Part shown: one piece after another, positions 28,038 through 37,087 of the stretch
Layout: every line of letters begins with the position of its first letter
How positions within the stretch are numbered: position 1 is the stretch's first letter
Origin: Terriglobia bacterium
GTDB taxonomy: Bacteria > Acidobacteriota > Terriglobia > Acidiferrales > UBA7541
Assembly (NCBI GenBank): GCA_020072765.1
Contig: JAIQGD010000024.1
Span: 1 to 47,793, forward strand
Direction of reading: 5' to 3'
DNA: 47,793 bases
Made by a program: the position numbers and the translations under genes
Notes under the pieces: generated by a model
What the model was told of the DNA's origin: nothing
The model's input: the letters and a program-made list of their open reading frames with translations, nothing else
Databases searched by the model: none

Positions 28038-31000
28038 CTATGTTTCCGAGTCTCCCGAACTGGGCCGCAACGTGCCGCGGCGCAGCGCGCGCTCCTTCAT
28101 CAGAGCAAAGAAAACAGGGACGAGGATGAGCACGTGAATCGTGGAGGTGATCATCCCGCCGACGACCGGGGCGGCGATGGGCTTCATCACGTCGGCGCCC
28201 ACGCCCGTCTCCCACAGGATGGGCACCAGGCTCGCCAGGACAACACAGACGGTCATGAGCTTGGGCCGGAGGCGTTGCACCGCGCCCTCAATCACCGCGG
28301 CCTCGATATCTTCGTGCCGCAGCGGCGCGCCGCTCGCCAGCCGGCGGTCCAGGGCTTCGTGCAGATACACGACCATCACGACGCCCGTCTCGACGGCGAT
28401 CCCGAACAGCGCGATGTAGCCCACCCACACGGCCACGCTGAAGTTGTAGCCCAGCAATCGCTGCAGGATGAGCCCTCCGGTGAGGGCGTAAATCGTCGGG
28501 AAGATCAGGACGGTGGCCTCCGCCACCGAGTGAAACACCACGTCCAGCCGCAGGAAGATGCCAAAAAACACGACCGGCAAAATCAGCTGGAGGCGCTCCT
28601 TGGCGCGCAGCTCGAATTCATACTCGCCGGACCATTTGTACGTATAGCCGGGCGGCAAGGCCACCTTCTCGCGAAGGGCCTGGCTGGCGCGCTGCACGAA
28701 CCCGCCGTAGTCCTTCGTGTTCAGGTCGATGTAGACGTATCCGGTGAGCGCTCCGTCCTCATCCCGCAGCATGGAAGGCCCGCGGGAGAAGGAAATGGTG
28801 GCGACCTCCTTGATGGGAATCTGCGCGCCGGTGGGGGTGGCAATCAGCACGCGTCCCAGGTCCTCGACGCTGTCGCGAAAATCGCGGTTGTAGCGGACGT
28901 TGACCGGGTATCGCTCGCGCCCTTCGACATTTTCGGTCACCATTTCACCGCCAATCCCCGAACGCACGGATTGCTGCACATCGGCCACGGTGAGGCCGTA
29001 CCGCGCGGCCTCCGCCCGATTGACCTCGATGTTGATGTAGAAGCCCTGCGAGACGCGTTCGGCGAAGATCGAGCGTGTGTCCGGCAGCGAGGAAAGCACC
29101 TGCTGAATCTGGGCGCCGAGATGCTGGATGCCGTCGAGCGCCGGGCCTTGAATCTTCATCCCCAGCGGGGTCTTGATGCCCGTCATTTCCATGTCCAGGC
29201 GGTTTTGAACGGGCATTGTCCAGGTATTCGAGAGGCCCGGAAACTGGAGTTTGGCGTCCATCTCCTGAATCAGTTTTTCGTAGGTCAGGCCCGCGCGCCA
29301 CTGGTCGCGCGGCTTGAGCATGATGGTGGTGTCGAACATGTCCAGGGGCGCGTTGTCCGTGGGACTGTCGGAGCGCCCCACCGTGCCGAAGACGGTTTCG
29401 ACTTCGGGAAACGTGCGGATGATGCGGTCCTGCTCCTGCATCAGTTGCGACGCCTGGCGGATAGAAATGCCGGGCATGGCCGTGGGCATGTACAGAGCCG
29501 AGCCTTCGTACAGCGGCGGCATGAACTGGCTGCCGATCTTCAGCGCCAGCGGCAGGGTCACCACGAGAAACAGCAGATTCACCGCGAGCGTGATCTTGCG
29601 ATACCGCAGGCAGAGGCGCAAGACAGGCAAATAGATCGCCTGTGTCACGATGGAAAGCGGGTGGCGCGCCTCCGGCCGGAGCCGCCCGCGAATGAAGAGC
29701 ACCATGAGCACGGGAACCAGCGTGATCGCCAGCACCGACGAAAAGCCCACGGCCAGCGTCTTCGTCCAGGCCAGCGGATGAAACATTCGCCCCTCTTGCG
29801 CCTCGAGCATGAAGACGGGGAGAAACGACAGCACGATAATCAGCAACGAATAGAAGATCGCCGGGCCCACCTGCTTCGCCGCCTCGATCAGGATGCGGCG
29901 CCTTTCGCGCTCGGAAATCTCCTGCGTGCTGGTGGCTTGCCGCTCCGACAGATGGCGGTAGCCGTTTTCGACCATCACAATGGCGGCGTCCACCAGCACT
30001 CCAATGGCCAGCGCCAGCCCCCCGAGCGACATGATGTTGGAACTGACGTGGAGGTAGTACATCGGCAGGAACGACGCCACCACGGCGATCGGCAGGCTTA
30101 GGATGGGAATGAACGCCGAGCGGAAGTGGAACAGAAACACGATAATGACCACGCTGACGATGATCGCTTCCTCGATCAAATCCCTCTCCAGCGTGTCGAT
30201 CGAAGCCTGGATCAGGCCCGAGCGGTCGTAACCGGAGACCACTTCGATTCCGGGAGGCAAAGCCGGCTTGATCTCCGCGAGCTTTTGTTTTACGCCATTG
30301 ATCACCGTCAGGGCGTTCATGCCGTACCGCATGACGATAATGCCGCCCACGGTTTCCCCTTCGCCTTGCCAGTCTGCGGCTCCCTCCCGGATGTCGGGCC
30401 CAAAGGCCACCGTGCCCAGGTCGCGGATCAGCACCGGAGTGCCGTTCTTGGCCGCCACCGGCACCGTCTCCAGATCCGAGAGCGAGCGCAGATAACCCAG
30501 CCCGCGAATCATGTACTCCGCGCCGCCGATTTCGAGCACGCGTCCGCCGGTCTCGTTGGTGCTGTCGCGGACTTTCTGGATCACGGTCGAAAGCGAAATC
30601 CCGTAGGCGCGTAGCTTGTCCGGGTCCAGATTCACTTGATACTGGCGCACGAAGCCGCCGATGGTTGCCACCTCCGCCACGCCCTGCACGGTTTCGAGCT
30701 GATAGCGCAGATACCAGTCCTGAATGCTGCGCATCTCGGCCAAGCTGTGCTGGTGATTGTGGTCGACCACGACGTACTCATAAACCCAGCCCGCGCCGGT
30801 GGCGTCCGGCCCGAGCATGGGCTGAGCGCCGGCGGGCAGCCGCCCCTGAATCGATTGCATGTATTCGAGGACGCGCGAACGCGCCCAGTAGATGTCCGTG
30901 CCGTCCTCAAACACGACGAATATATAGGCGTCGCCGAACATCGTCTGCGCCCGGACGGACTTCACGTGCGGCGCGGCCAGAAGCGTGGTCACGATGGGAT

Positions 31001-31199
31001 AGGTGACCTGGTCCTCGATCAGGCTAGGCGGCTGGCCCGCCCACGGCACGTGGACGATCACCTGCACGTCGGAAATATCCGGCAGCGCGTCGAGTGGAAT
31101 GCGGCGCATCGCCCAGATTCCGGCGAGAACGAGCAGGAAGGTCGCGGTGAATACCAGAAAGCGGTTGCGCGCGCACCAGTCAATCCATCGGGCGATCAC
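28038..31199 (-). CDS. cusA: CusA-like heavy-metal efflux RND pump (Cu/Ag type)
   Basis: This inner-membrane RND pump exports monovalent metal across both membranes with CusB and CusC. The 1053-residue product has 12 expected membrane segments and two large periplasmic regions. Met571 (LYMPTAMPG), Met621 (APLDMFDTT) and Met670 (QNRLDMEM) align with the three-Met Cu/Ag site of E. coli CusA (573, 623, 672). Asp404 in VLVDAAIVMVEN matches the proton-relay Asp. It starts with GTG behind the RBS ggaggg, just after the cusB stop (2-bp spacing). The residues favour Cu/Ag over Zn/Co/Cd. Confidence 0.95.
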   Translation of the reverse strand: MIARWIDWCARNRFLVFTATFLLVLAGIWAMRRIPLDALPDISDVQVIVHVPWAGQPPSLIEDQVTYPIVTTLLAAPHVKSVRAQTMFGDAYIFVVFEDGTDIYWARSRVLEYMQSIQGRLPAGAQPMLGPDATGAGWVYEYVVVDHNHQHSLAEMRSIQDWYLRYQLETVQGVAEVATIGGFVRQYQVNLDPDKLRAYGISLSTVIQKVRDSTNETGGRVLEIGGAEYMIRGLGYLRSLSDLETVPVAAKNGTPVLIRDLGTVAFGPDIREGAADWQGEGETVGGIIVMRYGMNALTVINGVKQKLAEIKPALPPGIEVVSGYDRSGLIQASIDTLERDLIEEAIIVSVVIIVFLFHFRSAFIPILSLPIAVVASFLPMYYLHVSSNIMSLGGLALAIGVLVDAAIVMVENGYRHLSERQATSTQEISERERRRILIEAAKQVGPAIFYSLLIIVLSFLPVFMLEAQEGRMFHPLAWTKTLAVGFSSVLAITLVPVLMVLFIRGRLRPEARHPLSIVTQAIYLPVLRLCLRYRKITLAVNLLFLVVTLPLALKIGSQFMPPLYEGSALYMPTAMPGISIRQASQLMQEQDRIIRTFPEVETVFGTVGRSDSPTDNAPLDMFDTTIMLKPRDQWRAGLTYEKLIQEMDAKLQFPGLSNTWTMPVQNRLDMEMTGIKTPLGMKIQGPALDGIQHLGAQIQQVLSSLPDTRSIFAERVSQGFYINIEVNRAEAARYGLTVADVQQSVRSGIGGEMVTENVEGRERYPVNVRYNRDFRDSVEDLGRVLIATPTGAQIPIKEVATISFSRGPSMLRDEDGALTGYVYIDLNTKDYGGFVQRASQALREKVALPPGYTYKWSGEYEFELRAKERLQLILPVVFFGIFLRLDVVFHSVAEATVLIFPTIYALTGGLILQRLLGYNFSVAVWVGYIALFGIAVETGVVMVVYLHEALDRRLASGAPLRHEDIEAAVIEGAVQRLRPKLMTVCVVLASLVPILWETGVGADVMKPIAAPVVGGMITSTIHVLILVPVFFALMKERALRRGTLRPSSGDSET

Positions 31200-31200
31200 G

Positions 31201-32190
31201 TTACATCCCTCCTGCGGCGGTCACGGAAAGCTGCTTGCTGGCGACGGTCTGGCCGTTCTTGCGCGCCACGATCGTGACCTGCCACGTTCCGCCGCTCTCC
31301 AGCCGGCCGGAGCCCTCGTACGTCCCGCTCCCCTTTTCCACCAGATTGATCTGCGTGCGCATGGAGGCCATGCCCATGGCGGGCATGGCGGGCATGAAGA
31401 ACGTCACCGTGACATCGGCGCTGGAGACCGGCGCGCCATTCGCATCGGTGAGCTTGACGCGCACGGTGAGCGCGCCCTTCTGCGGCGGGTCCGGGTCCGT
31501 AGTCAGTTCCACATTCGCATGAGGAAGATTCACGGCCGAGGCCGCTCCCGCGCCGGGCGGCGGTGGCGCGAACGCTCCCAGCGCCGCTTGCAGTTCGCTT
31601 TCGGAGTCGATCAGGAAGTTCGCGGAGGTGACGATCGTATCGCCTTCCTGCAGGCCTTTCAGAACGATCAGGTCGTCGCCCGCGCGCGAGCCCACCTGCA
31701 CCTCGCGCGGCTCAAAGTAGCCGTCGCCGCGGCTCACAAAGGCAATCTGCCGGGTGCCCGAATGCAGGATGGCGCTGGCGGGCACGACGAGTTGCCGGCC
31801 CAGCGGCTGCTTCAGCGAAACGTTCACGAACATTCCCGGCTTGAGTTCCAGCCGGGGGTTGGGAAGCACCAGGCGCACTTTGGCTGTTCGCGTATCTTGA
31901 TCCATCTGCGGGTAGATGAAGTCCACGCGGCCCGTAAACGTGCGCCCCGGAAAAGTGTCCACGGTCAGCGCGGCGCTATCGCCGGTGTGGATTCGCCCCA
32001 GATCGTTTTGAAACACCTGCGCCTGCACCCACACGGTCGAGAGTAGAGGCGCATTTCCGGCTGGACGGCGACGCTCGGCAGTGCGTTGCGCTCGGTGATG
32101 TAGCCGGAGACCGGCGAATCGACTTCGAGCTCCTGCTGCACCTGCCCGCTCGCTTCCAGCCGGGCGAGTTCCTGCGGCGGGACGCCCCAC
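31201..32190 (-). CDS. CusB-like RND adaptor, C-terminal half (after frameshift)
   Basis: From about 32046 downward this frame encodes the second half of a membrane-fusion adaptor: VWVQAQVFQNDLGRIHTGD, the beta-barrel domain (GRTFTGRVDFIYPQMDQDTRTAKVRLVLPN) and membrane-proximal strands (GMFVNVSLKQPLG). An extra C-terminal domain with a Met-rich turn (FFMPAMPAMGMASM) follows and resembles YtkA/FixH-like Ig-type domains. Residues encoded before 32046 in this frame are Arg/Ala/Gly-rich nonsense. The first half is in another frame (31965-32729). Either the gene is broken or the sequence has an indel. It abuts cusA. Confidence 0.75.
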   Translation of the reverse strand: MGRPAAGTRPAGSERAGAAGARSRFAGLRLHHRAQRTAERRRPAGNAPLLSTVWVQAQVFQNDLGRIHTGDSAALTVDTFPGRTFTGRVDFIYPQMDQDTRTAKVRLVLPNPRLELKPGMFVNVSLKQPLGRQLVVPASAILHSGTRQIAFVSRGDGYFEPREVQVGSRAGDDLIVLKGLQEGDTIVTSANFLIDSESELQAALGAFAPPPPGAGAASAVNLPHANVELTTDPDPPQKGALTVRVKLTDANGAPVSSADVTVTFFMPAMPAMGMASMRTQINLVEKGSGTYEGSGRLESGGTWQVTIVARKNGQTVASKQLSVTAAGGM

Positions 32191-32729
32191 TGCTTCAGGC
32201 GCTCAGTAGCGGCGGTGAGCAGCGCCGCGGCCCCGGAGCGCACGCCGGCGACCGTGCTCTGCGCCACTTGCTCCTGATGTTGTCTGGCGGCCAGATATTC
32301 CCTTTCCGTCGTCACCAGATCGGGACTGTAAATGGTGAACAGGGGCTGGCCCTTGCGCACGTACTGATAGGTGGCGTCGGCGAACACCTTCTGGATATAG
32401 CCGGAGAAGCGCGTCTGCACGTACGCCAGGCGCGTCTCGTCCACCGCGACGTTGCCCGCGGCGCGAATCTCATCCACGACGTTCTTCCGCTCCACCGCGC
32501 CGGTCTTCACGCCGATGCTTTGCATTCGCTGCGGCGAGATCTGTACCGGCACCAGAGGAGCCTGGGACGGCGCCGGCGGCGCTTCCGGCGCGGTGGGGCC
32601 GCCCGGAGCCAGGGGCACCTGACCGGTCGTCTTCGTGGAGGTGACGTGCCACCAAATACCCGCCAGAAGGGCGGCCAGCACCAGATTGCCGATCACGGCG
32701 AGCACGAAACCGGTGCGATAGTTTCTCAT
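31965..32729 (-). CDS. cusB: CusB-like RND adaptor, N-terminal half (before frameshift)
   Basis: From the ATG at 32729 this frame encodes a membrane anchor (TGFVLAVIGNLVLAALLAGIWW), a Pro/Ala linker, IGVKTGAVERKNVVDEIRAAGNV, the barrel-sandwich hybrid (YVQTRFSGYIQKVF, VRKGQPLFTIYSPDLV), a helical hairpin, and SPVSGYITERNALPSVAVQPEMRLYS. After LYS the frame runs into Cys/Arg-rich nonsense (RPCGCRRRC) to a stop at 31965. CusB relatives normally continue TIADLSxVWV here; the sequence resumes in the other frame at VWVQAQVFQ, so a few codons are missing as well. Its start overlaps the cusC stop by 4 bp. Confidence 0.8.
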   Translation of the reverse strand: MRNYRTGFVLAVIGNLVLAALLAGIWWHVTSTKTTGQVPLAPGGPTAPEAPPAPSQAPLVPVQISPQRMQSIGVKTGAVERKNVVDEIRAAGNVAVDETRLAYVQTRFSGYIQKVFADATYQYVRKGQPLFTIYSPDLVTTEREYLAARQHQEQVAQSTVAGVRSGAAALLTAATERLKQWGVPPQELARLEASGQVQQELEVDSPVSGYITERNALPSVAVQPEMRLYSRPCGCRRRCFKTIWGESTPAIAPR

Positions 32730-34084
32730 TGTCGGGCTCCTTCCGCGCGCAGTGACAATCCCGTCAGTTCCTCGACCCGCGCCAGGGCCGTCTCGTATTC
32801 CGCGGCGCTCTGCCAGTAACCCTCGTCCAATTGCAGCACGTCGAGGAACGAAGCCAGCAGCGCCTGAAAATCCCGGCGGTTGCTCTGGTAGGCGGCCACG
32901 CCCGCCTGAAATTCCGCGCGGGCTTGCGGCAGCAGGCCCTCGCGGTAGATTTTCAGCAGCTCGGCAGTCTTCTGCGCCGTGTCGAATTCGGTGCGCAGTT
33001 CCAGCGCCACTTGCTGCGATTCGGCCTCGTGCTGGCTGCGCGAGCGGCTGAGTTCCGCTTCCGCCTGCGCCAGTTCCGGCCGCTGCTTGCGGCCGCGGTA
33101 GATGGGAATGCGCACGCCGACGCTGACGGTGTAACGCGCGCGGTATTGCGTGGGATCGGGCCGCTCCCACATGTACTGCACATTGAAGTCGGGATAAAAA
33201 TCCTTGCGCGCGAGATCCACCTGCAACTTCTGGCGCGCGACCATCGTTTCCGCGGCCGCGATGGCCGGGTTCTGAGTTCTGGCGGCGGAAAGAATCTCGT
33301 CGTAGGTATAGGGAAACGGCGTGTCCGGCAGACTGGCCGGCTCAATATCCGGCGCGGATTGCGAGCGACCCAGAAGCTGCTTGAGCCGCGCCTGCGACCG
33401 GGCGACATCGAGGTGGTGCATGGCGATTTCGCGAAGCAGTTTCGTCCGCTCGAGCTGCGCTTGCAGCAGGTCTTGCTGGCTCCCCATGCCGGAGCGGTAG
33501 CGCGCGTCGGCGGCCCGCTCGACCTGATCGAGCAGCACGCCATCGCTCTCGAGAATGGCCATGGTTTTCGACAAATAGGCGAGCTGGAAGTATTCGGTCT
33601 TCACACCGGACAGGATCGACCGGCGCAGCGACTCGTACTGGTGTTGCACGGCCTCGGCGTCGCGCTTGGCGACCTCGCCCCGCAGGCGCAGTTTGCCGGG
33701 ATAGGGAATCTCCTGCGAGACGCCCAGGGCCACGTACGCCATCTCGCTGTTTGTGTACCCGGCGAAGGGGCGCGGGCTTCCCAGGCTCATGTGCTGCACC
33801 ATGAACTCGGGATCGGGCAGCGTGGACACTTGCGTGGGGACTTCCTGCGCGGCCTTCCATTCCTGGCGCGCGGCCTGCAGCTGGGGGCTATTCTGCTCCG
33901 CCTCCTGCAACAATTCGGCCAGCGGAGTCGCGGGCGGCTTGGGCTCGGGGGGGACTGCGATGCCGGGCGGCTGCGCCAGGGACACGCCGGACAAAATGAG
34001 CCAGCAGATCAGAGCCCCCAGACTCGCTCCGGCGAACCGAAGCACGAGCCTCGTAGTTCCCTTCGTTCGCAGTATCAACGACAT
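32726..34084 (-). CDS. cusC: CusC/TolC-like outer-membrane efflux protein
   Basis: This is the outer-membrane channel of the tripartite efflux system. From the ATG at 34084 (RBS gaggagag) the product has 452 residues. It has a signal peptide (VLRFAGASLGALICWLILSG, cleaved near AQPPG) and two OEP repeats of long coiled-coil helices (LLQEAEQNSPQLQAARQEWKA; ILSAARTQNPAIAAAETMVAR). Conserved beta-barrel pieces are YVALGVSQEIPYPGKLRLRGE and VSVGVRIPIYRGRKQRPEL. The longer frame to 34201 is not supported by an RBS. It overlaps cusB by 4 bp and follows the small Cys/His-rich gene by 151 bp. Confidence 0.93.
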   Translation of the reverse strand: MSLILRTKGTTRLVLRFAGASLGALICWLILSGVSLAQPPGIAVPPEPKPPATPLAELLQEAEQNSPQLQAARQEWKAAQEVPTQVSTLPDPEFMVQHMSLGSPRPFAGYTNSEMAYVALGVSQEIPYPGKLRLRGEVAKRDAEAVQHQYESLRRSILSGVKTEYFQLAYLSKTMAILESDGVLLDQVERAADARYRSGMGSQQDLLQAQLERTKLLREIAMHHLDVARSQARLKQLLGRSQSAPDIEPASLPDTPFPYTYDEILSAARTQNPAIAAAETMVARQKLQVDLARKDFYPDFNVQYMWERPDPTQYRARYTVSVGVRIPIYRGRKQRPELAQAEAELSRSRSQHEAESQQVALELRTEFDTAQKTAELLKIYREGLLPQARAEFQAGVAAYQSNRRDFQALLASFLDVLQLDEGYWQSAAEYETALARVEELTGLSLRAEGARQ

Positions 34085-34235
34085 TTTAACTCTCCTCGGA
34101 ATGCGCACCTGATGGGCCAGCCTGCGCGGCGCGATGAATGAAAGTCGCACCCCATCAGGGCCTGGCGGTTGGTCACAACAAACTAGGACGCAGAAAGACA
34201 CGCGGCGGCGCGCAACGGCGCCGTGGAAGGGAGCT

Positions 34236-34589
34236 TTAGATCAGGAAAGAGGCGTGGAGCGTGTAAAGGTCAGGAGGCGAATGCTGCATGGCGCCGAGCC
34301 CGGAGCCATATACTCCCGCCCGCGCTGTGACCACGGGCAATGCCAGATGAGCCGCGACGCCGGGCGCGGGTACGCGCAAGGCTGCGGACTCTTGAGGCAC
34401 ACCGATCTGGGGATGCGATGTGGATTCCGCCGCACAACACTGGTGCGCATGCTGACCCGGCAGGCACTTCATCGAGTGGCAGCACGCCATCGCCTGGCGA
34501 TCCGCCGGGGCCGGGACAAAGCAGTCCGCCCCTTGCAGCGCCAGAAGCGCCGTCGCGACCAAGGCCAGAAATGCGGCTCGGCGAATCAT
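34236..34589 (-). CDS. Small secreted Cys/His-rich protein heading the cus operon
   Basis: From the ATG at 34589 (gagacgaag upstream) the 117-residue product has a hydrophobic signal segment (AAFLALVATALLALQGADC) and a Cys/His-rich stretch, MACCHSMKC then HAHQCCAAE. A spacer and a conserved-looking end SPPDLYTLHASFLI follow. CC and HxH pairs suggest soft-metal binding in the periplasm. It sits directly upstream of cusCBA on the same strand. I do not recognise a named family; a metal-sequestering or sensing role is inferred from composition and position. Confidence 0.7.
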   Translation of the reverse strand: MIRRAAFLALVATALLALQGADCFVPAPADRQAMACCHSMKCLPGQHAHQCCAAESTSHPQIGVPQESAALRVPAPGVAAHLALPVVTARAGVYGSGLGAMQHSPPDLYTLHASFLI

Positions 34590-34678
34590 CTTCGTCTCCG
34601 ACTCTACTGGTATTGGGACGCGGCCGTCAAGCAAATGGGTACGGGGGTATAGGCGGATTCATCACAGGTGACCGGTTG

Positions 34679-36316
34679 CTATACCGAGAATTTCTGAGCA
34701 ATCGGGAAGCGGCGGCCCACACTGAAGGCCTTGGAGGTCACCTTTAACCCCGGGGGCGCCTGCTTGCGCTTGTACTCGTTCCGGTCCACCTGGCGGGCCA
34801 CGGATTGGACCAGGTCGAGCGGAAAGCCCGTGTCCTGGGCGATTTGTTCGGCAGTGCGCAGGTCCTCGACGTAGGCCTTCAGGATGCGGTCCAGAACGTC
34901 GTAGGGAGGCAACGAATCCTGGTCCGTCTGGTTGGGCCGAAGTTCAGCGGATGGGGCTTTGGTGAAGACTTCGCGCGGGATGCGCTCCCCGGCGCAATTG
35001 GCAAAGTGGGCCAGCTCGTAGACCATCCCCTTCGGAACGTCGGAAATAATGGCCAGGCCGCCCGCCATGTCGCCGTAGAGCGTGCAGTAGCCCACGGCAA
35101 TCTCGGACTTGTTCCCCGTGCTCAGCACCAGCGACCCGAATTTGTTCGACAGCGCCATCAGGAGGTTTCCGCGGATGCGCGCCTGCAGGTTCTCTTCGGT
35201 GGTATCCTCGGCCAGGCCGGCGAACACCGCTGCCAGCGTCTGGCGGTAACTGCGGAAGGTCTCCATGATCGGCAGGACCATCAGCTCGATCCCCAGATTT
35301 TTGGCGAGCCGCTGGGCATCGCCCAGGGCGGCGTCGGAGGAGTAGGGCCCGGGCATGGCCACGCCCAACACATTGGCTGGACCCAGAGCGTCGACCGCCA
35401 GTGCCGCCACCAGCGAGGAATCGATGCCCCCGCTCAGTCCGATGACCACCTTGCGGAAGCCGCATTTTCGGACGTAATCGCGTGTGCCCAGCACCACCGC
35501 CCGGTAGACGCTTTCGATTTCGTCGCCGCTCTGGCGGTGGACATCGCCCGTGCCCGTCGCGGTATCAAAGTACACCAGATCTTCCTCGAACGATTTCGCC
35601 TGCGCGGCAATCCGGCCGTCGGGAAGAATCGCCATGCTGGAACCGTCGAAAATCAGGCTGTCGTTGCCGCCCACCTGGTTCACGTAAACGACGGGCAGGC
35701 CGTGGCGGCGGGCGATGGCGCGGAGCATGTCCTGGCGCAGCGCGCGCTTGTCCTGCGTGTAGGGCGAAGACGAGATGTTCAGAAGCAGCGTGGTTCCCTG
35801 CGACACCAGCTCGGCCACCGGATCGCGTTCGTACAGCCGCTGCTTCCAGAAAATCTTGTCGTTCCAGCAATCCTCGCAAATCGTGATTCCCAGCTGCTCC
35901 GCCGCCAGGGGAAAAATGTGCTGGGTGCTGGCGGGCCGGAAGTAGCGGGTTTCATCGAAGACGTCGTAGGTGGGCAGGAGCATCTTGTGCTGCTCGAACA
36001 GGACCTTTGCCGAGGCGATCAGTGCGGCGGAATTCGCCACGGGCTTGCCGGTATCATCAGGCGCCTTGCCGACATAACCGATGATAGACGGCAGCGGAAT
36101 CTCCCGTGCCAGCCCAGCCAGCTCTGTTTGATTGCGCTGGGCAAAGGCCGGCCGCTCGATCAGGTCCTGGGGCGGATAGCCGCACAGACACAGCTCGGAA
36201 AAAACAGCCAGGTCGGCGCCGCCGGCTTTCGCCGCGTGCGCCAGCTCCAGAATCCGGGCTCGATTGCCCTGGAAGTCACCGACCGTCGGATTGAACTGTG
36301 CCAGGGCGATCTTCAT
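34679..36316 (-). CDS. nadE: Glutamine-dependent NAD+ synthase
   Basis: NadE amidates nicotinate adenine dinucleotide to NAD+, with ammonia made from glutamine by its own N-terminal domain. The 545-residue product has a nitrilase-fold glutaminase (about 1-250). Its triad residues are Glu in VFSELCLCGYPPQDL, Lys in QHKMLLPTYDVFDE and Cys in ICEDCWND. The synthetase domain (about 270-545) carries the P-loop VIGLSGGIDSSLVAALAV, STGNKSEIAVGY and NKFGSL. Two-domain architecture and length are standard. It is transcribed away from the cus operon end and follows the erpA-like gene on the same strand. Confidence 0.96.
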   Translation of the reverse strand: MKIALAQFNPTVGDFQGNRARILELAHAAKAGGADLAVFSELCLCGYPPQDLIERPAFAQRNQTELAGLAREIPLPSIIGYVGKAPDDTGKPVANSAALIASAKVLFEQHKMLLPTYDVFDETRYFRPASTQHIFPLAAEQLGITICEDCWNDKIFWKQRLYERDPVAELVSQGTTLLLNISSSPYTQDKRALRQDMLRAIARRHGLPVVYVNQVGGNDSLIFDGSSMAILPDGRIAAQAKSFEEDLVYFDTATGTGDVHRQSGDEIESVYRAVVLGTRDYVRKCGFRKVVIGLSGGIDSSLVAALAVDALGPANVLGVAMPGPYSSDAALGDAQRLAKNLGIELMVLPIMETFRSYRQTLAAVFAGLAEDTTEENLQARIRGNLLMALSNKFGSLVLSTGNKSEIAVGYCTLYGDMAGGLAIISDVPKGMVYELAHFANCAGERIPREVFTKAPSAELRPNQTDQDSLPPYDVLDRILKAYVEDLRTAEQIAQDTGFPLDLVQSVARQVDRNEYKRKQAPPGLKVTSKAFSVGRRFPIAQKFSV

Positions 36317-36487
36317 CGGGGGTTTTCGGATTGCGGGATGCCGCCAGGCTCCCGAAGGAAAAGCAAAGGCTCCCGGAGGCTTACTGCCCCGGGAGCCCGG
36401 AAAATGGACGCGTTGGTCAACTTACACCGGCGCCGGTATCGAAGTCGCTCATGGCGTCGTCGAGGGAAGGGCTGGAGGCCCCACGCC

Positions 36488-36814
36488 CTAGACGGTGAAC
36501 GAACTCCCGCAGCCGCAGGTGCTCTTGACGTTGGGATTGTTGAACTTGAAGCCCGAGCCTTCCAGCGTCTCGATGTAGTCGATCGAAACCCCCTCGAGGT
36601 ACATCTCGCTCATCTGGTCCACCATTACCTTGAGGCCGTCGAATTCATAAATGTTGTCGGCCCCTTCGTTCACGGCGTTCTCAAAGGCCATGTGATAGCT
36701 GAAACCCGAGCAGCCGCCGCCGACCACGGCGACGCGCAAGCCCGTCGGCGCGGGAGTCTGCTGCGCTAGGATCTCCTTCACTTTGGTTACGGCTACCGGC
36801 GTCAGTTGAACCAT
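36488..36814 (-). CDS. erpA: A-type iron-sulfur cluster insertion protein (ErpA/IscA family)
   Basis: These proteins carry Fe-S clusters to target enzymes. The 108-residue product contains the three conserved Cys: Cys35 in GGGCSGFSYHMAF, and Cys100 and Cys102 in STCGCGSSF. It also has the family segment GLKVMVDQMSEMYLEGVSIDY. The length is standard. A perfect TATAAT box (36905-36910, minus strand) lies about 90 bp upstream. No isc or suf genes are adjacent. ErpA is the likeliest name, but IscA or SufA cannot be excluded. Confidence 0.92.
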   Translation of the reverse strand: MVQLTPVAVTKVKEILAQQTPAPTGLRVAVVGGGCSGFSYHMAFENAVNEGADNIYEFDGLKVMVDQMSEMYLEGVSIDYIETLEGSGFKFNNPNVKSTCGCGSSFTV

Positions 36815-36904
36815 TCTCTCCCCCTTCAGCGGGATTTTCGCACGGCGGGCCTCGCATGACGTCCCAGGGACCTGCGGAGACTCCGCACCACCTTTTCGAA
36901 ATTA

Positions 36905-36910
36905 ATTATA
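36905..36910 (-). promoter_or_regulatory. Candidate -10 box of the erpA-like gene
   Basis: ATTATA on the plus strand reads TATAAT, a perfect -10 hexamer, in an AT-rich island within GC-rich DNA. The -35 region is weak (no TTGACA-like match at 16-18 bp). The predicted leader is about 85 nt. Confidence 0.4.
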
Positions 36911-37087
36911 CCAGATTTGGCGTTTGGCCGGACCAGGAAACCGCGGCCGGAGCGCCCCTGTGCCCGGCAAGTCCAAGCACGTCGTCCCCGGTGACGCCGC
37001 TGTGCGCAGCCGGGTTGCAGCAAAGAAACCAAAGGTAACGCCACGGGTGTACAACTCGACGCCAACCCCCTAAACTAGTAGAACCCT

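Noticed and set aside
28002-30101. Long open frame (699 codons) antisense to cusA
   Set aside because: It is His/Arg/Gln-rich shadow coding caused by GC-biased third positions opposite a clear pump gene; no RBS and no family resemblance. The same applies to long antisense frames over infB, fhs, aceA and the carotenoid oxygenase.
34601-34630. Promoter TTGACG-N18-TAGAGT (minus strand) for the Cys/His-rich cus leader gene
   Set aside because: The implied start would be about 5 nt from the ATG, leaving no room for the RBS; nearby GGGTA repeats (34637-34650) are not a clear metal-regulator palindrome.
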